45,774 nt of DNA from Betaproteobacteria bacterium HGW-Betaproteobacteria-6 (GCA_002842145.1 PHCF01000052.1:1-45774), one strand, 5' to 3'; counted from the first letter of the stretch, positions 16,410 through 26,269 are shown. Notes: generated by a model from the letters alone, not told the origin. Made by a program: numbers and translations.

Positions 16410-17847
16410 GACGACCTCCCGCAGCAACGAGTCCGGCGCTCGCCATCATCAATCCGGGTTCGAGGCCGTCGAACTTGTGAGGGGAGGTCTCTGGTACGTC
16501 CTTGAATGCGCGATGAAGCAAGTAACTGCGATTAGGCAGATGTAAATCTTCGGGGACTCGCTGCCCGTTGGACACATACTGGAGCTTGAGACCATGGCGC
16601 ATGATCACATCCAGGACCGTTGCCAGACTGGCAGCCTCATCAATCTTCGTCAAAATGCATCCAGTCAGCGTATCTCCAGCATAGGCACGAACGACATCAT
16701 CCAGGGTATCCCCACGAGATGTCGAGTTGAGCAATAACAAGCGCTGAACATCGCAACCGGCTAGCATATCGGTCAACTCTGGAACCAGCTTGTCTCGCTG
16801 GCTCATTCCCATCGTATCGATCAAAACCATATGCTTGTGCTTCAACTCCGCCAGCGTCTGCCGAAGCTCTTTGGCGTCCTTGACCAAATGAACGGAAACC
16901 CCAAGGATTCGGCCATAGATGCGCAATTGCTCATGAGCACCGATCCGATATCCATCAGTAGTGACAAGAGCCACCTTACTGGGACCGTGGCGTAAAACAC
17001 AACGCGCAGCAAGCTTTGCGGTCGTAGTCGTTTTTCCCACACCTGTAGGGCCGACCAGCGCGTAGACACCACCTCGGTCGACAATATCGCTTTCATTTCC
17101 AATAGTGAGCAATGACCGGTCGGCAGCCCCTTTCACCCAAGCCATTGCCTCTGGCCCGGTCATTTCTCGCGGCAAATCAGAAAGCAGTTCGCGGGAAAAC
17201 AGGGGGGAAAAGCCGGCATCCAGCATCTGGCGCAGGATATCTGTTTTGACCGGCTCGGTACGAGCAGACTCCCCCCACGCGAAACCGGCAAGATGCTGCT
17301 CAACAATTTTGCGTAATGATCGAATTTCGTCCATCACCTCCATGGGCACGACTTCAGCATCTGGCCGGCGAGCCCCGCCCATTGCTGCAGCCGATGGTGG
17401 CATAGCTGCACTTGGTGTCATTCGCGCGTCACGCGCCCCCGGAAAGCCTTGATGGCTGGCTTCCACATGTCGCAACGCCCCGGTTCTCGGAATGCCCGCG
17501 TTGACTGGCGGAGCTGATGATTTGCTCGCGGGCGAGTGACGAGGAACAGACGATGAAGACGAAACAACTGTAGGCTGGGGTGGCTGAGAAATCCTCGCTC
17601 GCGCCGAACTCAGTACTACACGGTAGTCATCTTCCTGAAGACTATCTGGCGAATGCCTTTCCGATACAGCACCTTCACCAACCGAGGTGGGAACGATCAT
17701 TGCCATGTCGCGCGCAGCTACAGCCATAATCTCTACGCCGCCCGGGACCCCCCGATTTGAAAGAATGATCGCGTCATTCCCCAGGGTTTCCTTGACCTTT
17801 CGTAATGCATCCCTTGCATTTGCCGCAATGAATTTTCTGACGTTCAT
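16402..17847 (-). CDS. flhF: FlhF, SRP-type GTPase for polar flagellar placement
   Basis: FlhF marks the cell pole for flagellar assembly. The 481-residue protein has the N-terminal B domain (MNVRKFIAANARDALRKVKE, then NDAIILSNR). A long Ser/Pro/Ala-rich linker covers about residues 75-165. The NG GTPase domain has P-loop GPTGVGKT at 266-273, TTDGYRIGA at 297-305, DTMGMSQRD in place of the SRP DTAG motif at 344-352, and TKID at 400-403. GGAGG lies six bases before the ATG. The ATG overlaps the flhA stop. Confidence 0.96.
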   Translation of the reverse strand: MNVRKFIAANARDALRKVKETLGNDAIILSNRGVPGGVEIMAVAARDMAMIVPTSVGEGAVSERHSPDSLQEDDYRVVLSSARARISQPPQPTVVSSSSSVPRHSPASKSSAPPVNAGIPRTGALRHVEASHQGFPGARDARMTPSAAMPPSAAAMGGARRPDAEVVPMEVMDEIRSLRKIVEQHLAGFAWGESARTEPVKTDILRQMLDAGFSPLFSRELLSDLPREMTGPEAMAWVKGAADRSLLTIGNESDIVDRGGVYALVGPTGVGKTTTTAKLAARCVLRHGPSKVALVTTDGYRIGAHEQLRIYGRILGVSVHLVKDAKELRQTLAELKHKHMVLIDTMGMSQRDKLVPELTDMLAGCDVQRLLLLNSTSRGDTLDDVVRAYAGDTLTGCILTKIDEAASLATVLDVIMRHGLKLQYVSNGQRVPEDLHLPNRSYLLHRAFKDVPETSPHKFDGLEPGLMMASAGLVAAGGRRG

Positions 17848-19928
17848 GCTCTACCTCCGATGATCGAGGTCACCTTGATAATTCGGGTTTCAGGTACTTC
17901 GTTGTGGGACAACACCTTCAACTGAGGAACGGTCCGCCTCAAAAATCTGGACAACAACAGGCGCAAACTTCCTGGAACCAACAGCACTGCCGGCAAACCC
18001 AAGTTTTCCTGACGGCTAGCAGCTAGGCCTGTCTCGCGTAACAACGTATCGGCAAGCCCTGGTTCAAAACTCGTGTTTTCAGAGCCCCCCGCCACGGCTT
18101 GTGACAACAGGCGCTCCAGAGTCGGATCAAGCGACATGACCTGCATTTCGCTATTCCCTGGGAATAGCTGCTGAGCAATTGCGCGCCCCAAGGCTATACG
18201 CACCTGGCTCGACAGTTCATCAGCATTCTGGGTACGCGTAGCATGGTCGGCAACAGTCTCTATGATGGTCCGCATATCCCGAATATGTACCCCCTCTTCA
18301 AGCATCGCTTGAAGGACTTTTTGCAGCGTACCTAGCGGCAAGATCTTGGGCACCAAATCCTCAACCAGTTTTGGCATTTCCTTGGCAAGATGATCCAGAA
18401 GCTGCTGAACCTCCTGACGCCCCAATAGCTCTCCCGCGTGCGTCAGGATCAAGTGATTGAGGTGCGTAGCGACCACGGTCGAGGCATCTACCACGGTATA
18501 ACCATAGGCTTGCGCCTGTTCTCGCTGCGCAGGATCAATCCAAACAGCGGGCAGCCCAAACGCCGGGTCTTTGGTCACCGCACCATTCAACGTCCCTGCA
18601 ACGCGCCCCGGATTGATAGCCATCAGTTGCCCTGCGTAAGCTTCGCCCTGACCAACCTCTACGCCCTTGAGAAGAATTCGGTAAGCATTAGGCTTCAATT
18701 CCAGGTTGTCGCGAATATGGACAGGGGAAACAAGAAAGCCGACTTCCTGTGCAAACTTCTTTCGAATACCACGAATACGACGGAGCAACTCCCCGTCCTG
18801 CGATTTGTCGACCAATGGGATCAAACGATAACCGACCTCCAGGCCAAGTACGTCGAGTGGCGCCACATCTCCCCAGGTTGCCTCCATAGCCTCCTGAACC
18901 GGTGCCGGCGCAACCCTAACAGGTGCTTCGACAATGCGCTTTTCCCTCTCCATCATCCGCCAAGCCACCCAACCCATACTGGATGCCAGCATCAGGAAAA
19001 CCATATTAGGCATACCAGGAATCATCCCGAGGAAGCCAACAATCGCAGCAGTGATTCCAATAACCTTGGCGTTTTTGAACATCTGCCCGACAACCTGCTG
19101 GCCGATATCGCGATCATCCGACACCCTTGTAACGACCATGCCCGCTGCAATCGAAATTATCAGCCCCGGAATTTGGGCCACGAGTCCGTCACCAATGGTC
19201 AGCAAGGTATAGTTTTTCGCTGCCTGATCAAGCTCCATATTGTGCTGAAGGACACCGACAATTAGCCCCCCCACAACATTGAGCAGCATGATGATGATGC
19301 CCGCTACAGCATCGCCACGTACAAATTTTGATGCGCCATCCATCGAACCGAAAAATTCAGCCTCTCGAGATATTTCGGAACGACGCCGACGAGCATCCTC
19401 TTCACCAATGAGTCCGGCATTGAGATCGGCATCGATGGCCATCTGCTTCCCTGGCATCGCATCAAGCGTGAAGCGCGCCGAAACTTCGGCAACCCGCCCT
19501 GCACCCTTGGTAATCACCACAAAATTGATGACCACAAGGATCATGAAAACAAGGATGCCGACAGCAAAATTCCCGCCAACCATGAAATGGCCGAATGCCT
19601 CGATCACTTTTCCGGCGGCATCTGGACCTGTATGCCCCTCCAACATAACCACTCGCGTCGAGGCAACATTCAGCGAGAGCCGGAGCAGGGTTGTGACCAG
19701 CAAAACCGTCGGAAAGACCGAAAATTCCAGGGTCTTTTGCGTGTTGACCGCAACAAGCAAGACCAATACCGATATGGCAATGTTGAACGTAAAGAGCAGA
19801 TCCAGAACAAAAGCCGGAAGTGGCAAAACCATCATTGCCAAAATCGTCAAAATAAGCACAGGCGCAGCAAGCTGCGGAGCATTCACCCGTGCGATAAAGT
19901 CCTGTAATCCCAGTGACGAGGCAGCCAT
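17844..19928 (-). CDS. flhA: FlhA, flagellar export gate component
   Basis: FlhA is the large export gate protein whose cytoplasmic ring docks substrates and chaperones. The 694-residue protein has about eight membrane helices in the first 320 residues. It carries the FHIPEP-family signature LDAMPGKQMAIDADLNAGLI around residues 152-171, and a long cytoplasmic C-terminal domain ending VTSIIGGRA. The start immediately follows the flhB stop, and its own stop overlaps flhF (ATGA). Confidence 0.98.
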   Translation of the reverse strand: MAASSLGLQDFIARVNAPQLAAPVLILTILAMMVLPLPAFVLDLLFTFNIAISVLVLLVAVNTQKTLEFSVFPTVLLVTTLLRLSLNVASTRVVMLEGHTGPDAAGKVIEAFGHFMVGGNFAVGILVFMILVVINFVVITKGAGRVAEVSARFTLDAMPGKQMAIDADLNAGLIGEEDARRRRSEISREAEFFGSMDGASKFVRGDAVAGIIIMLLNVVGGLIVGVLQHNMELDQAAKNYTLLTIGDGLVAQIPGLIISIAAGMVVTRVSDDRDIGQQVVGQMFKNAKVIGITAAIVGFLGMIPGMPNMVFLMLASSMGWVAWRMMEREKRIVEAPVRVAPAPVQEAMEATWGDVAPLDVLGLEVGYRLIPLVDKSQDGELLRRIRGIRKKFAQEVGFLVSPVHIRDNLELKPNAYRILLKGVEVGQGEAYAGQLMAINPGRVAGTLNGAVTKDPAFGLPAVWIDPAQREQAQAYGYTVVDASTVVATHLNHLILTHAGELLGRQEVQQLLDHLAKEMPKLVEDLVPKILPLGTLQKVLQAMLEEGVHIRDMRTIIETVADHATRTQNADELSSQVRIALGRAIAQQLFPGNSEMQVMSLDPTLERLLSQAVAGGSENTSFEPGLADTLLRETGLAASRQENLGLPAVLLVPGSLRLLLSRFLRRTVPQLKVLSHNEVPETRIIKVTSIIGGRA

Positions 19929-21068
19929 TTAAGCCCCCACCGGAACCAGCTCGGGCGGCACAGGAAGGTCGTGAGGCGGCGCCGGATACACCCCACCCAC
20001 TTGACGCCAGTTGGCTAGCTGGTAGATATAAGCAAGCACTTCGGCAACCGCACCGTACAGAGCAGAGGGAATCTCCGAATCGAGGTCCGCGTGCTTGTAA
20101 AGAGCTCTCGCAAGCGGTGGTGCCTCCATGATCGGCACCCCATTCTCGTGGGCCACTTCTCGTATTTTCAACGCTATCGCCCCCACCCCCTTGGCCACCA
20201 CCTTGGGAGCAGCCATACCAGTCCGATAGGCCAGCGCCACGGCGAAATGCGTCGGATTGGTGACCACAACATTGGCCGTAGGAACCGCAGCCATCATTCG
20301 CTTTCTCGCAGCTTGCATCTGCAAACTCCGGATGCGCCCCTTGACGTGCGGATCACCCATCATTTCCTTCATTTCCTGCTTGACCTCTTCTTTGGTCATC
20401 TTCAACTTATCGAAGTATTGCCATAGCTGAAAAGGAACATCTGCTGCGACAACCAACAACAGCGCTGCAGCCATCATAAGAAAGGAAAAGGAAACCAGAT
20501 TTCCTGCATGCACAAGCCCTGCTTCCAGCGACTCGCCCAGCAAACCGAATATTTCGTCACGCTGGCTCCAGACCAGCCCAACCGCCACGCCACCGAGCAA
20601 CCCTGCCTTCAGAATAGCCTTGCCCAACTCCATCAAGCTATTCCAGGAAAACATCCGGCCAAAACCTGTAAGCGGATTCAGCCGATTGAAATCGGGTGCC
20701 AGCGCCTGCGGTGAAAACACCCAAGCATTCAAAAAAAATGGCGGAGCGACTGCAGCCAGAAGAAGCAAACTAAGCAACGGAGAATAAGCAAATAGCGCGT
20801 CGCCCGAAATTTCGGCCAAGCGGGGCAGCATTAGACTTGGCTCACGCATGACCTGCGACTCAATCGTGAAACTTTTTTCCACAATTGCGATAGACCGCCG
20901 CATGAACCAGCCGCCCATCATCCAGAAAGCTGCGCCAGCGACTATCAGAACGAGAAAAGTACCAAGTTCGCGAGAATGAGGGACCTGCCCTTTCTCCCGG
21001 GCTTGCTCGATTCGCCTACTTGTAGGCTCTTCTGTTTTCTCGAGGTCGCTATCTTCGGCCATAGCCAT
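19929..21068 (-). CDS. flhB: FlhB, export gate and substrate-specificity switch
   Basis: FlhB controls the switch from rod/hook to filament export. The 379-residue protein has a charged N-terminus (EDSDLEKTEEPTSRRIEQAREKGQVPHSREL in family pattern), four membrane helices and a cytoplasmic domain with the autocleavage site NPTH at residues 271-274. A Pro-rich tail (about 360-379) extends past the usual end. An in-frame ATG two codons downstream (21062) is an alternative start; neither has a strong ribosome binding site. It is the first gene of flhB-flhA-flhF-flhG-fliA-motC-motD. Confidence 0.96.
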   Translation of the reverse strand: MAMAEDSDLEKTEEPTSRRIEQAREKGQVPHSRELGTFLVLIVAGAAFWMMGGWFMRRSIAIVEKSFTIESQVMREPSLMLPRLAEISGDALFAYSPLLSLLLLAAVAPPFFLNAWVFSPQALAPDFNRLNPLTGFGRMFSWNSLMELGKAILKAGLLGGVAVGLVWSQRDEIFGLLGESLEAGLVHAGNLVSFSFLMMAAALLLVVAADVPFQLWQYFDKLKMTKEEVKQEMKEMMGDPHVKGRIRSLQMQAARKRMMAAVPTANVVVTNPTHFAVALAYRTGMAAPKVVAKGVGAIALKIREVAHENGVPIMEAPPLARALYKHADLDSEIPSALYGAVAEVLAYIYQLANWRQVGGVYPAPPHDLPVPPELVPVGA

Positions 21069-21107
21069 CTTTGGTTTACGTTATGGCTATGACAACAGGG
21101 TAAACAC

Positions 21108-21140
21108 CCAAAAAGAAAAGAGGGGGCAACGCCCCCTCTT
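21108..21140 (-). terminator. Intrinsic terminator after cheA
   Basis: A perfect 10-bp stem (AAGAGGGGGC / GCCCCCTCTT) with a 3-base loop at 21118-21140 is followed on the minus strand by a T-rich run (TTTTCTTTTT). It lies 24 bases after the first cheA and about 40 bases before flhB, so it separates the che transcript from the flh operon. Confidence 0.92.
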
Positions 21141-21163
21141 AATTCGTTGACTAAAAAGAAGAA

Positions 21164-23059
21164 TCAGGCGAAGTCTAGCGCCCGAACCGCAGACCCAAAA
21201 TCAGAATGCTGACCAAGATCAGAAAGTAGCTCTTTCATATCCAGAATCAAAACAATTTGCCCGTTGGAAAGGGTTGTAACACCAGCCACCCCCTTGGGAC
21301 GAAAATCTTCCAAGGACTTGATCACCGCATCGTCCCGCCCGGCGAAGCTATCAACCGCCAGAATAAAACTCCGTTCCGCTGTCTGCATGAATACGCCGTA
21401 CTCTGGATATCGCTCAACCGGCCAGCCAAGGAGGCGGGCTAACGTAATTACCGGCAAAACCTCACCTCGAACCACCAAGGTCTCTTTACCACCAACCTCT
21501 TGAATCTTGCTCTGCTCGATAGGCAATATTTCGCGCACAAGCGACAACGGAAGTGCGAATGGTTGGTCACCTAGTAATACAAGCAGTACCGGCAATATCG
21601 CCAGCGTTAACGGCAGCGAAATTATGAAGACAGAACCTTTGCCTGGCTCCGAGCGAATCTCTATAGAACCATTGAGTTTCTGGATATTGGTCTTCACAAC
21701 ATCCATACCGACACCTCGACCCGACACATCGGAAATCTGAGTTTTTGTCGAGAAGCCCGGCATGAATATCAGGTTGAGGCTTTGGCGCTCATCGAGCGTA
21801 TTCGCCTCTTCTTCGGAAATCAAACCTTTCTCCGTCGCTTTGGCGCGAATGCGCTCAGCATTCATTCCTTTGCCATCGTCGGCGATGATCAAGACGATGT
21901 GATCCCCCTCCTGACGCGCCTCAAGGCGGACTAGGCTCTTAGGTGGTTTACCGGCTGCCTGACGCTCCTCCGGCATTTCCACACCATGATCAACCGCATT
22001 ACGAATCAGGTGGATTAGCGGATCTGCGAGATCCTCAATCATTGTCTTATCGACTTCTGTCTCTTCACCAGCGAGGACCAGTTCGACATCCTTACCTAAC
22101 TGGCGCGCAAGGTCGCGGGCAATCCTTGGATACTTCTGAAAAAGTCGTCCGATGGGCTGCATCCTGGTCTTCATGACCGAGTTTTGTAGATCCGACACCA
22201 GCAAATCGAGTTGGCTTACAGCTTGATCTAGCGCATGCAGCGTTTCGGAGTCATTTTTCCCAGCCAAAATATCGGCTCGCAAACTGGTCAGCCGGTTTTT
22301 GGTCAGGCCTATTTCACCAGACAGGTTCAAGACTTGGTCTAGGCGAGATGTATCGACACGGATAGTATTTTCCCGGCCGCGCTCCTCTGCCCTCCTCGCA
22401 GATGTAGGCTGACCGCCTGGCCTGTCCGTTGCTCTCCTGCCAAATGCTGCAGCCCCCCCCGGAGCCACAACCGCAGCCGAAGTAGCTGCTGCCTCAACTA
22501 TCGCCGCTTCGGCTTTGGTAATCACTTCGCTCTGAGTTGGCGCAACGGAAGGCGCATCTCTAGTTACCGCAGCATGCAGGGCGCTCCAGTCGGGCTCAGA
22601 CGTGGGCTCCTGCGGAACACTAGTCGCAGGTTGCACTTGTTCGGGAGGGCTCGCAGCCACCACGCCCTCGCCGCTCAGAACCCCTTTCAATGCGGCAATC
22701 ACCGCTGGATCGGCGGGCTGCGGCTGAACCAACTGCCCCAATTCACCAAACATTTCACGGACGCCCTTTGTGGCATCCATGATGACATCCATCAATTCTG
22801 ACGTCAGCTCAAGTTCGCCATTACGTAACCTGTCGAACAGATTTTCAGTGAGGTGACACAGTGTCACCAACTCTGTTGCGTTAAGAAAACCCGCGCCACC
22901 TTTGACGGTGTGGAACCCCCGAAAAATGTCGTTCAGCAGGGCACGGTCATCAGGCATCTTTTCAAGATCAACGAGCTTGTTGTCAACGTCGGACAACAGG
23001 TCATTCGCCTCCTGCAAAAAATCCTGCAGCAGATCTTCCATTCCGCCAAAGTCACTCAT
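21164..23059 (-). CDS. cheA: CheA histidine kinase (system 1, with CheY/CheZ)
   Basis: This CheA autophosphorylates on His and passes phosphate to CheY and possibly CheV. The 631-residue protein has an Hpt domain with His50 in FHTVKGGAG. A long Ala/Pro/Glu-rich linker at about 130-228 shows no recognisable folded P2 domain. The dimerisation helices begin near 232. The kinase core has LIRNAVDHGVE (351-361), DDGKGM (394-399) and SGRGVGMDVV (446-455), and the CheW-like domain covers about 487-625. No cheW lies in its own cluster; two cheV genes do. GAGGGG precedes the ATG. Confidence 0.95.
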   Translation of the reverse strand: MSDFGGMEDLLQDFLQEANDLLSDVDNKLVDLEKMPDDRALLNDIFRGFHTVKGGAGFLNATELVTLCHLTENLFDRLRNGELELTSELMDVIMDATKGVREMFGELGQLVQPQPADPAVIAALKGVLSGEGVVAASPPEQVQPATSVPQEPTSEPDWSALHAAVTRDAPSVAPTQSEVITKAEAAIVEAAATSAAVVAPGGAAAFGRRATDRPGGQPTSARRAEERGRENTIRVDTSRLDQVLNLSGEIGLTKNRLTSLRADILAGKNDSETLHALDQAVSQLDLLVSDLQNSVMKTRMQPIGRLFQKYPRIARDLARQLGKDVELVLAGEETEVDKTMIEDLADPLIHLIRNAVDHGVEMPEERQAAGKPPKSLVRLEARQEGDHIVLIIADDGKGMNAERIRAKATEKGLISEEEANTLDERQSLNLIFMPGFSTKTQISDVSGRGVGMDVVKTNIQKLNGSIEIRSEPGKGSVFIISLPLTLAILPVLLVLLGDQPFALPLSLVREILPIEQSKIQEVGGKETLVVRGEVLPVITLARLLGWPVERYPEYGVFMQTAERSFILAVDSFAGRDDAVIKSLEDFRPKGVAGVTTLSNGQIVLILDMKELLSDLGQHSDFGSAVRALDFA

Positions 23060-23070
23060 TTTTGTTCCCC

Positions 23071-23916
23071 TCAGAAACCGAGGCTATCCAGCAGGTCATC
23101 AACCTGCTCCTGGTTGACCACAACATCGGTACGCCCTTCAGCGTTGATTACCGGACCGTTCATCAAATTAGCCACTTCTTCAGTGCGCTTGGTTTCAGGC
23201 AACACTTCTATAAGAACCGTCATCAACCCAGACTCAAGCTCATGTGCCAAGCCAACAATTTTCTTGATCACCTGCCCAGTCAGATCCTGAAAATCCTGCG
23301 CCATCATTATTTCAGTCAATTGCGCATGCGTCGCACGGGTCTTTTCGGGAAGTTGCTGATTCAGGAACAGTCGAGTATCCACGGCGAGCTGCTTGAATTC
23401 AGCCGTTCCCATATCGTTGGCAAAAACCCGATCCCAGCGCCGCCCCAAGCCCTGAGCGCCGCTCTCCATTTCATCGATCAGGGGATTGGCGATATCGGTG
23501 GCATTAAGAACACGACAAGCTGCCTGTTCAGTCAAATTGGCCACGTAAGCAAGGCGATCCTTGGCATCAGGAAGCGCCGAGACAGTCTTCTCTATTAATT
23601 TGTCGTAGCCCAGCATCCCCAAGGTATCGTGAAGGGCGCGCGCCATGTGCCCGATTCGGTTGAAGACAGCCTCCTGTTGAGTCCACCCCTCGGTAGAGGC
23701 CGTCGCGGGCTCAGCTACAGTGGCACGTTCAAGCTCTGTTTTGGCGGCAACACTGTCGAACAACTCTTGCAGATCGTCACTATCGGAATCTGACGAAGGT
23801 ACTGAACACGGGGGTTCTACAGGCGGAACCACAGGTTGCGTCGGAGCAACAACTGCACTCGCTGCAATTGAGTCAAAAAGAGCTTCAAGGTCATCGGAAT
23901 CGTTATTCGCAGACAT
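23071..23916 (-). CDS. cheZ: CheZ, CheY-P phosphatase with duplicated N-terminal motif
   Basis: CheZ dephosphorylates CheY-P. The 281-residue protein has the catalytic segment MMAQDFQDLTGQVIKK with Asp211 and Gln215, equivalent to E. coli Asp143 and Gln147. It ends with the CheY-docking tail VDDLLDSLGF. The N-terminus is longer than in E. coli (214 residues). It contains two near-copies of an acidic amphipathic motif, DDLEALFDSIAA (8-19) and DDLQELFDSVAA (47-58), which resemble the C-terminal docking helix. GGGGGAG precedes the ATG. It lies between cheY and cheA. Confidence 0.96.
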   Translation of the reverse strand: MSANNDSDDLEALFDSIAASAVVAPTQPVVPPVEPPCSVPSSDSDSDDLQELFDSVAAKTELERATVAEPATASTEGWTQQEAVFNRIGHMARALHDTLGMLGYDKLIEKTVSALPDAKDRLAYVANLTEQAACRVLNATDIANPLIDEMESGAQGLGRRWDRVFANDMGTAEFKQLAVDTRLFLNQQLPEKTRATHAQLTEIMMAQDFQDLTGQVIKKIVGLAHELESGLMTVLIEVLPETKRTEEVANLMNGPVINAEGRTDVVVNQEQVDDLLDSLGF

Positions 23917-23925
23917 GGCTCCCCC

Positions 23926-24321
23926 TTACGCCTGACCCATTTTTTCGAAAATCTTATTCAGTTTTTCCGAAAGCGTTCCTGCAGTAAACGGCTTGACGAT
24001 ATAGCCACTAGCCCCTGCCTGAGCGGCAGCGATAATGTTTTCCTTCTTGGCTTCCGCCGTAATCATCAATACGGGCAGATGCTTAAGATTCGGCGTTGCC
24101 CGGATGGACTGCAAAAGAGTCAGGCCATCCATGTTGGGCATATTCCAGTCGGTCACCACGAACTCGAACCCACCACCCTGCAGCTTCTGCAGCGCGATTG
24201 CACCATCCTCGGCCTCATCAACATTCGTGAAACCGAGTTCTTTCAATAGATTTCGAACAATTCGACGCATGGTGGAAAAGTCATCCACCACCAGAAACTT
24301 CATTTTGGGATCAGCTGCCAT
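23926..24321 (-). CDS. cheY: CheY response regulator (system 1)
   Basis: Single receiver domain of 131 residues that, when phosphorylated, binds the flagellar switch FliM. The key residues are in place: Asp13/Asp14 for Mg, phospho-acceptor Asp58 in [10 protein letters not shown], Thr88 and Lys110. The sequence closely follows the enteric CheY pattern ([19 protein letters not shown]). Its position directly before cheZ supports a role as the motor-binding CheY. GGAG lies six bases before the ATG. Confidence 0.96.
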   Translation of the reverse strand: MAADPKMKFLVVDDFSTMRRIVRNLLKELGFTNVDEAEDGAIALQKLQGGGFEFVVTDWNMPNMDGLTLLQSIRATPNLKHLPVLMITAEAKKENIIAAAQAGASGYIVKPFTAGTLSEKLNKIFEKMGQA

Positions 24322-24345
24322 GCGGTACTCCGGAAACTTGGGTTG

Positions 24346-25281
24346 TTATCGTTCAATCAACGGACGCAACGTATCAGCAAGCGCTTCAGCGTCAAATTTT
24401 GCGACATAGGCATCTACACCTACCGACTTGCCCATCGCCCTGTTCGCCTCAGAGGAAAGCGAGGAGTGCATAACTACTGGAACGCCTTCAAAACGTGAAT
24501 CGGACTTGATGTTCTTGGTCAGGACATATCCATCCATTTCAGGCATTTCGGCATCGACCAAAACGAGACGAATGTCTTGACGAATGTCGGTCCCCATCTG
24601 CATAGCATGGGCGGCGATACCCTGAAGGCGCGTCCAAGCCTCCATGCCATTGGTCGCATGCTTGTGGCGCACACCAAGCTTATCGAGAACCTCCGCGATT
24701 TTGCGCCGCGCGACGACAGAGTCATCCACAAAAAATACGCTGGTATCCGGCGCCACTTTGGCTGGAGGGATATCGACAATCAAGGCCTCACCGAATGCAT
24801 TGGCGAGAATCTGCTCGACATCGAGAATTGACACCAAACCACCGCTTTCCAACTCGATGACTGCCGTGATCAGCCCCTGATTCGTCGCAAGAACACTTTC
24901 CGGAGCTTTCACTCGCTCCCAGTCCACCCGGATGATGCGATCGACATCGTGCACGAGAAAACCCAAGGTCCGCTTGGAATATTCGGCCACCATCATCGTC
25001 TTGCCGAGACCGGGTGGCGCATCCAGATGCATAAACGGAGCCAGCGACAGGACTGGAATGACGTTGCCACGCAGGGAAATCAACCCTTCAACCCCACGAG
25101 GCATATTGGGAGTCTTGGTAATGTGCGGAGTCCTGCCAACCTCTCGGACCTTGAATACGTTAATGCCGAAAATTTCGCGCGTTCCTAGCGTGAACAGCAA
25201 AATTTCCATCTTATTGGACCCAGCCAGTCGTGTCCGAGCGTCGACACTATCAAGCAGGTTTTTGTTTTCAACGAGTTCCAT
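24346..25281 (-). CDS. cheV: CheV, CheW-receiver adaptor protein (first)
   Basis: CheV couples receptors to CheA and carries a phosphorylatable receiver domain, so it can act in adaptation or as a phosphate sink. The ATG at 25281 gives 311 residues, with GGGAG at good spacing; a TTG two codons upstream is less likely. The CheW-like domain covers about residues 28-165 (LLFTLGTREIFGINVFKVREV, RGVEGLISLRGNVIPVL). The receiver is at about 178-308 with LVDAEMPEMDGY and the conserved Lys in AYVAKFD. It is paralogous to the next cheV. Confidence 0.94.
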   Translation of the reverse strand: MELVENKNLLDSVDARTRLAGSNKMEILLFTLGTREIFGINVFKVREVGRTPHITKTPNMPRGVEGLISLRGNVIPVLSLAPFMHLDAPPGLGKTMMVAEYSKRTLGFLVHDVDRIIRVDWERVKAPESVLATNQGLITAVIELESGGLVSILDVEQILANAFGEALIVDIPPAKVAPDTSVFFVDDSVVARRKIAEVLDKLGVRHKHATNGMEAWTRLQGIAAHAMQMGTDIRQDIRLVLVDAEMPEMDGYVLTKNIKSDSRFEGVPVVMHSSLSSEANRAMGKSVGVDAYVAKFDAEALADTLRPLIER

Positions 25282-25300
25282 CGCCAACTCCCGCTATATC

Positions 25301-26269
25301 TCAGGCCACACGAACCGGCGCAGTTTCAACCCCCAGTCGCCGGGCCAATGTTTCGGACAGACGCAAGGGTTCAAACTTTGGTACATATTCGTCTACGCCG
25401 ACCGACGCCCCCAATTTTTGATTCGACATCCCCGACAGTGACGAGTGCATGATCACGGGTATCCCGTTGAATCGCGGATCGGACTTGATCTTTTTAGTCA
25501 GGATGTAACCGTCCATTTCCGGCATTTCAATGTCGGTAAGAACAAGGCTGATCATCGATGAGGCTGGCTTGCCGACAGATTGGGCGTAACTCGCAACCTT
25601 CTCCATTTCTTCCCACATCTGGCGGCCATTTACTGCCGAGATCCCTCTGACCCCCATGGCAGCAAGTGTGCGCTCGATCTGCTTGCGAGCAACGCTGGAA
25701 TCATCGCAATAGAAAACCGTGCTATCCGGCTTGTCGACCACAACCACGCCGCGATACATGATCTCGTTGTCGATGTTGGTCGTTTCGGAAAGCACCTTCT
25801 CGACGTCCATCATCATGACAAGGCGGTTATCTTCCAACTCCGTAACAGCCGTCACCAACCCCCCTGTCTGCGAAGTCAACATTTCCGGAGGGACCCGCAT
25901 CTTGCTCCAGTCCAAGCGAAGGATAGTATCGACACCTTCGACCAAGAAGCCTTGGGTGTGGCCGTTATATTCCGTCACGATCATGATTTCCCGCGGCGTC
26001 TCGGGCGATATTCCAGAGTACTTGGCGAGATCGATGACCGGCACCAGCGCCCCACGCAGACTGACCATACCTTCGACAGAGGAAGGCATATCGGGCGCCG
26101 CGGTAATGACCGGGGTACGCATGACCTCACGAACCTTGAAGACATTTATCCCATACGTTTCGCGGCGTCCCGTACGTTGATCCAAGCCGAGAAAGAATAG
26201 AAGTATCTCAAGCTTGTTGGTGCCCGCCAATTTGGTTCGTGCATCGATATTCTTCAATAATTCTGACAT
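25301..26269 (-). CDS. cheV: CheV, CheW-receiver adaptor protein (second)
   Basis: A second CheV of 322 residues from the ATG at 26269, chosen because AGAGG sits six bases before it; an ATG two codons upstream has no usable spacing. The CheW-like domain (LLFFLGLDQRTGRRETYGINVFKVREV, with an insertion relative to the other CheV) is followed by a receiver with LTDIEMPEMDGY and a Lys in EYVPKF. It lies 19 bases upstream of the other cheV and is the first gene after a candidate sigma-28 promoter. Confidence 0.94.
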   Translation of the reverse strand: MSELLKNIDARTKLAGTNKLEILLFFLGLDQRTGRRETYGINVFKVREVMRTPVITAAPDMPSSVEGMVSLRGALVPVIDLAKYSGISPETPREIMIVTEYNGHTQGFLVEGVDTILRLDWSKMRVPPEMLTSQTGGLVTAVTELEDNRLVMMMDVEKVLSETTNIDNEIMYRGVVVVDKPDSTVFYCDDSSVARKQIERTLAAMGVRGISAVNGRQMWEEMEKVASYAQSVGKPASSMISLVLTDIEMPEMDGYILTKKIKSDPRFNGIPVIMHSSLSGMSNQKLGASVGVDEYVPKFEPLRLSETLARRLGVETAPVRVA

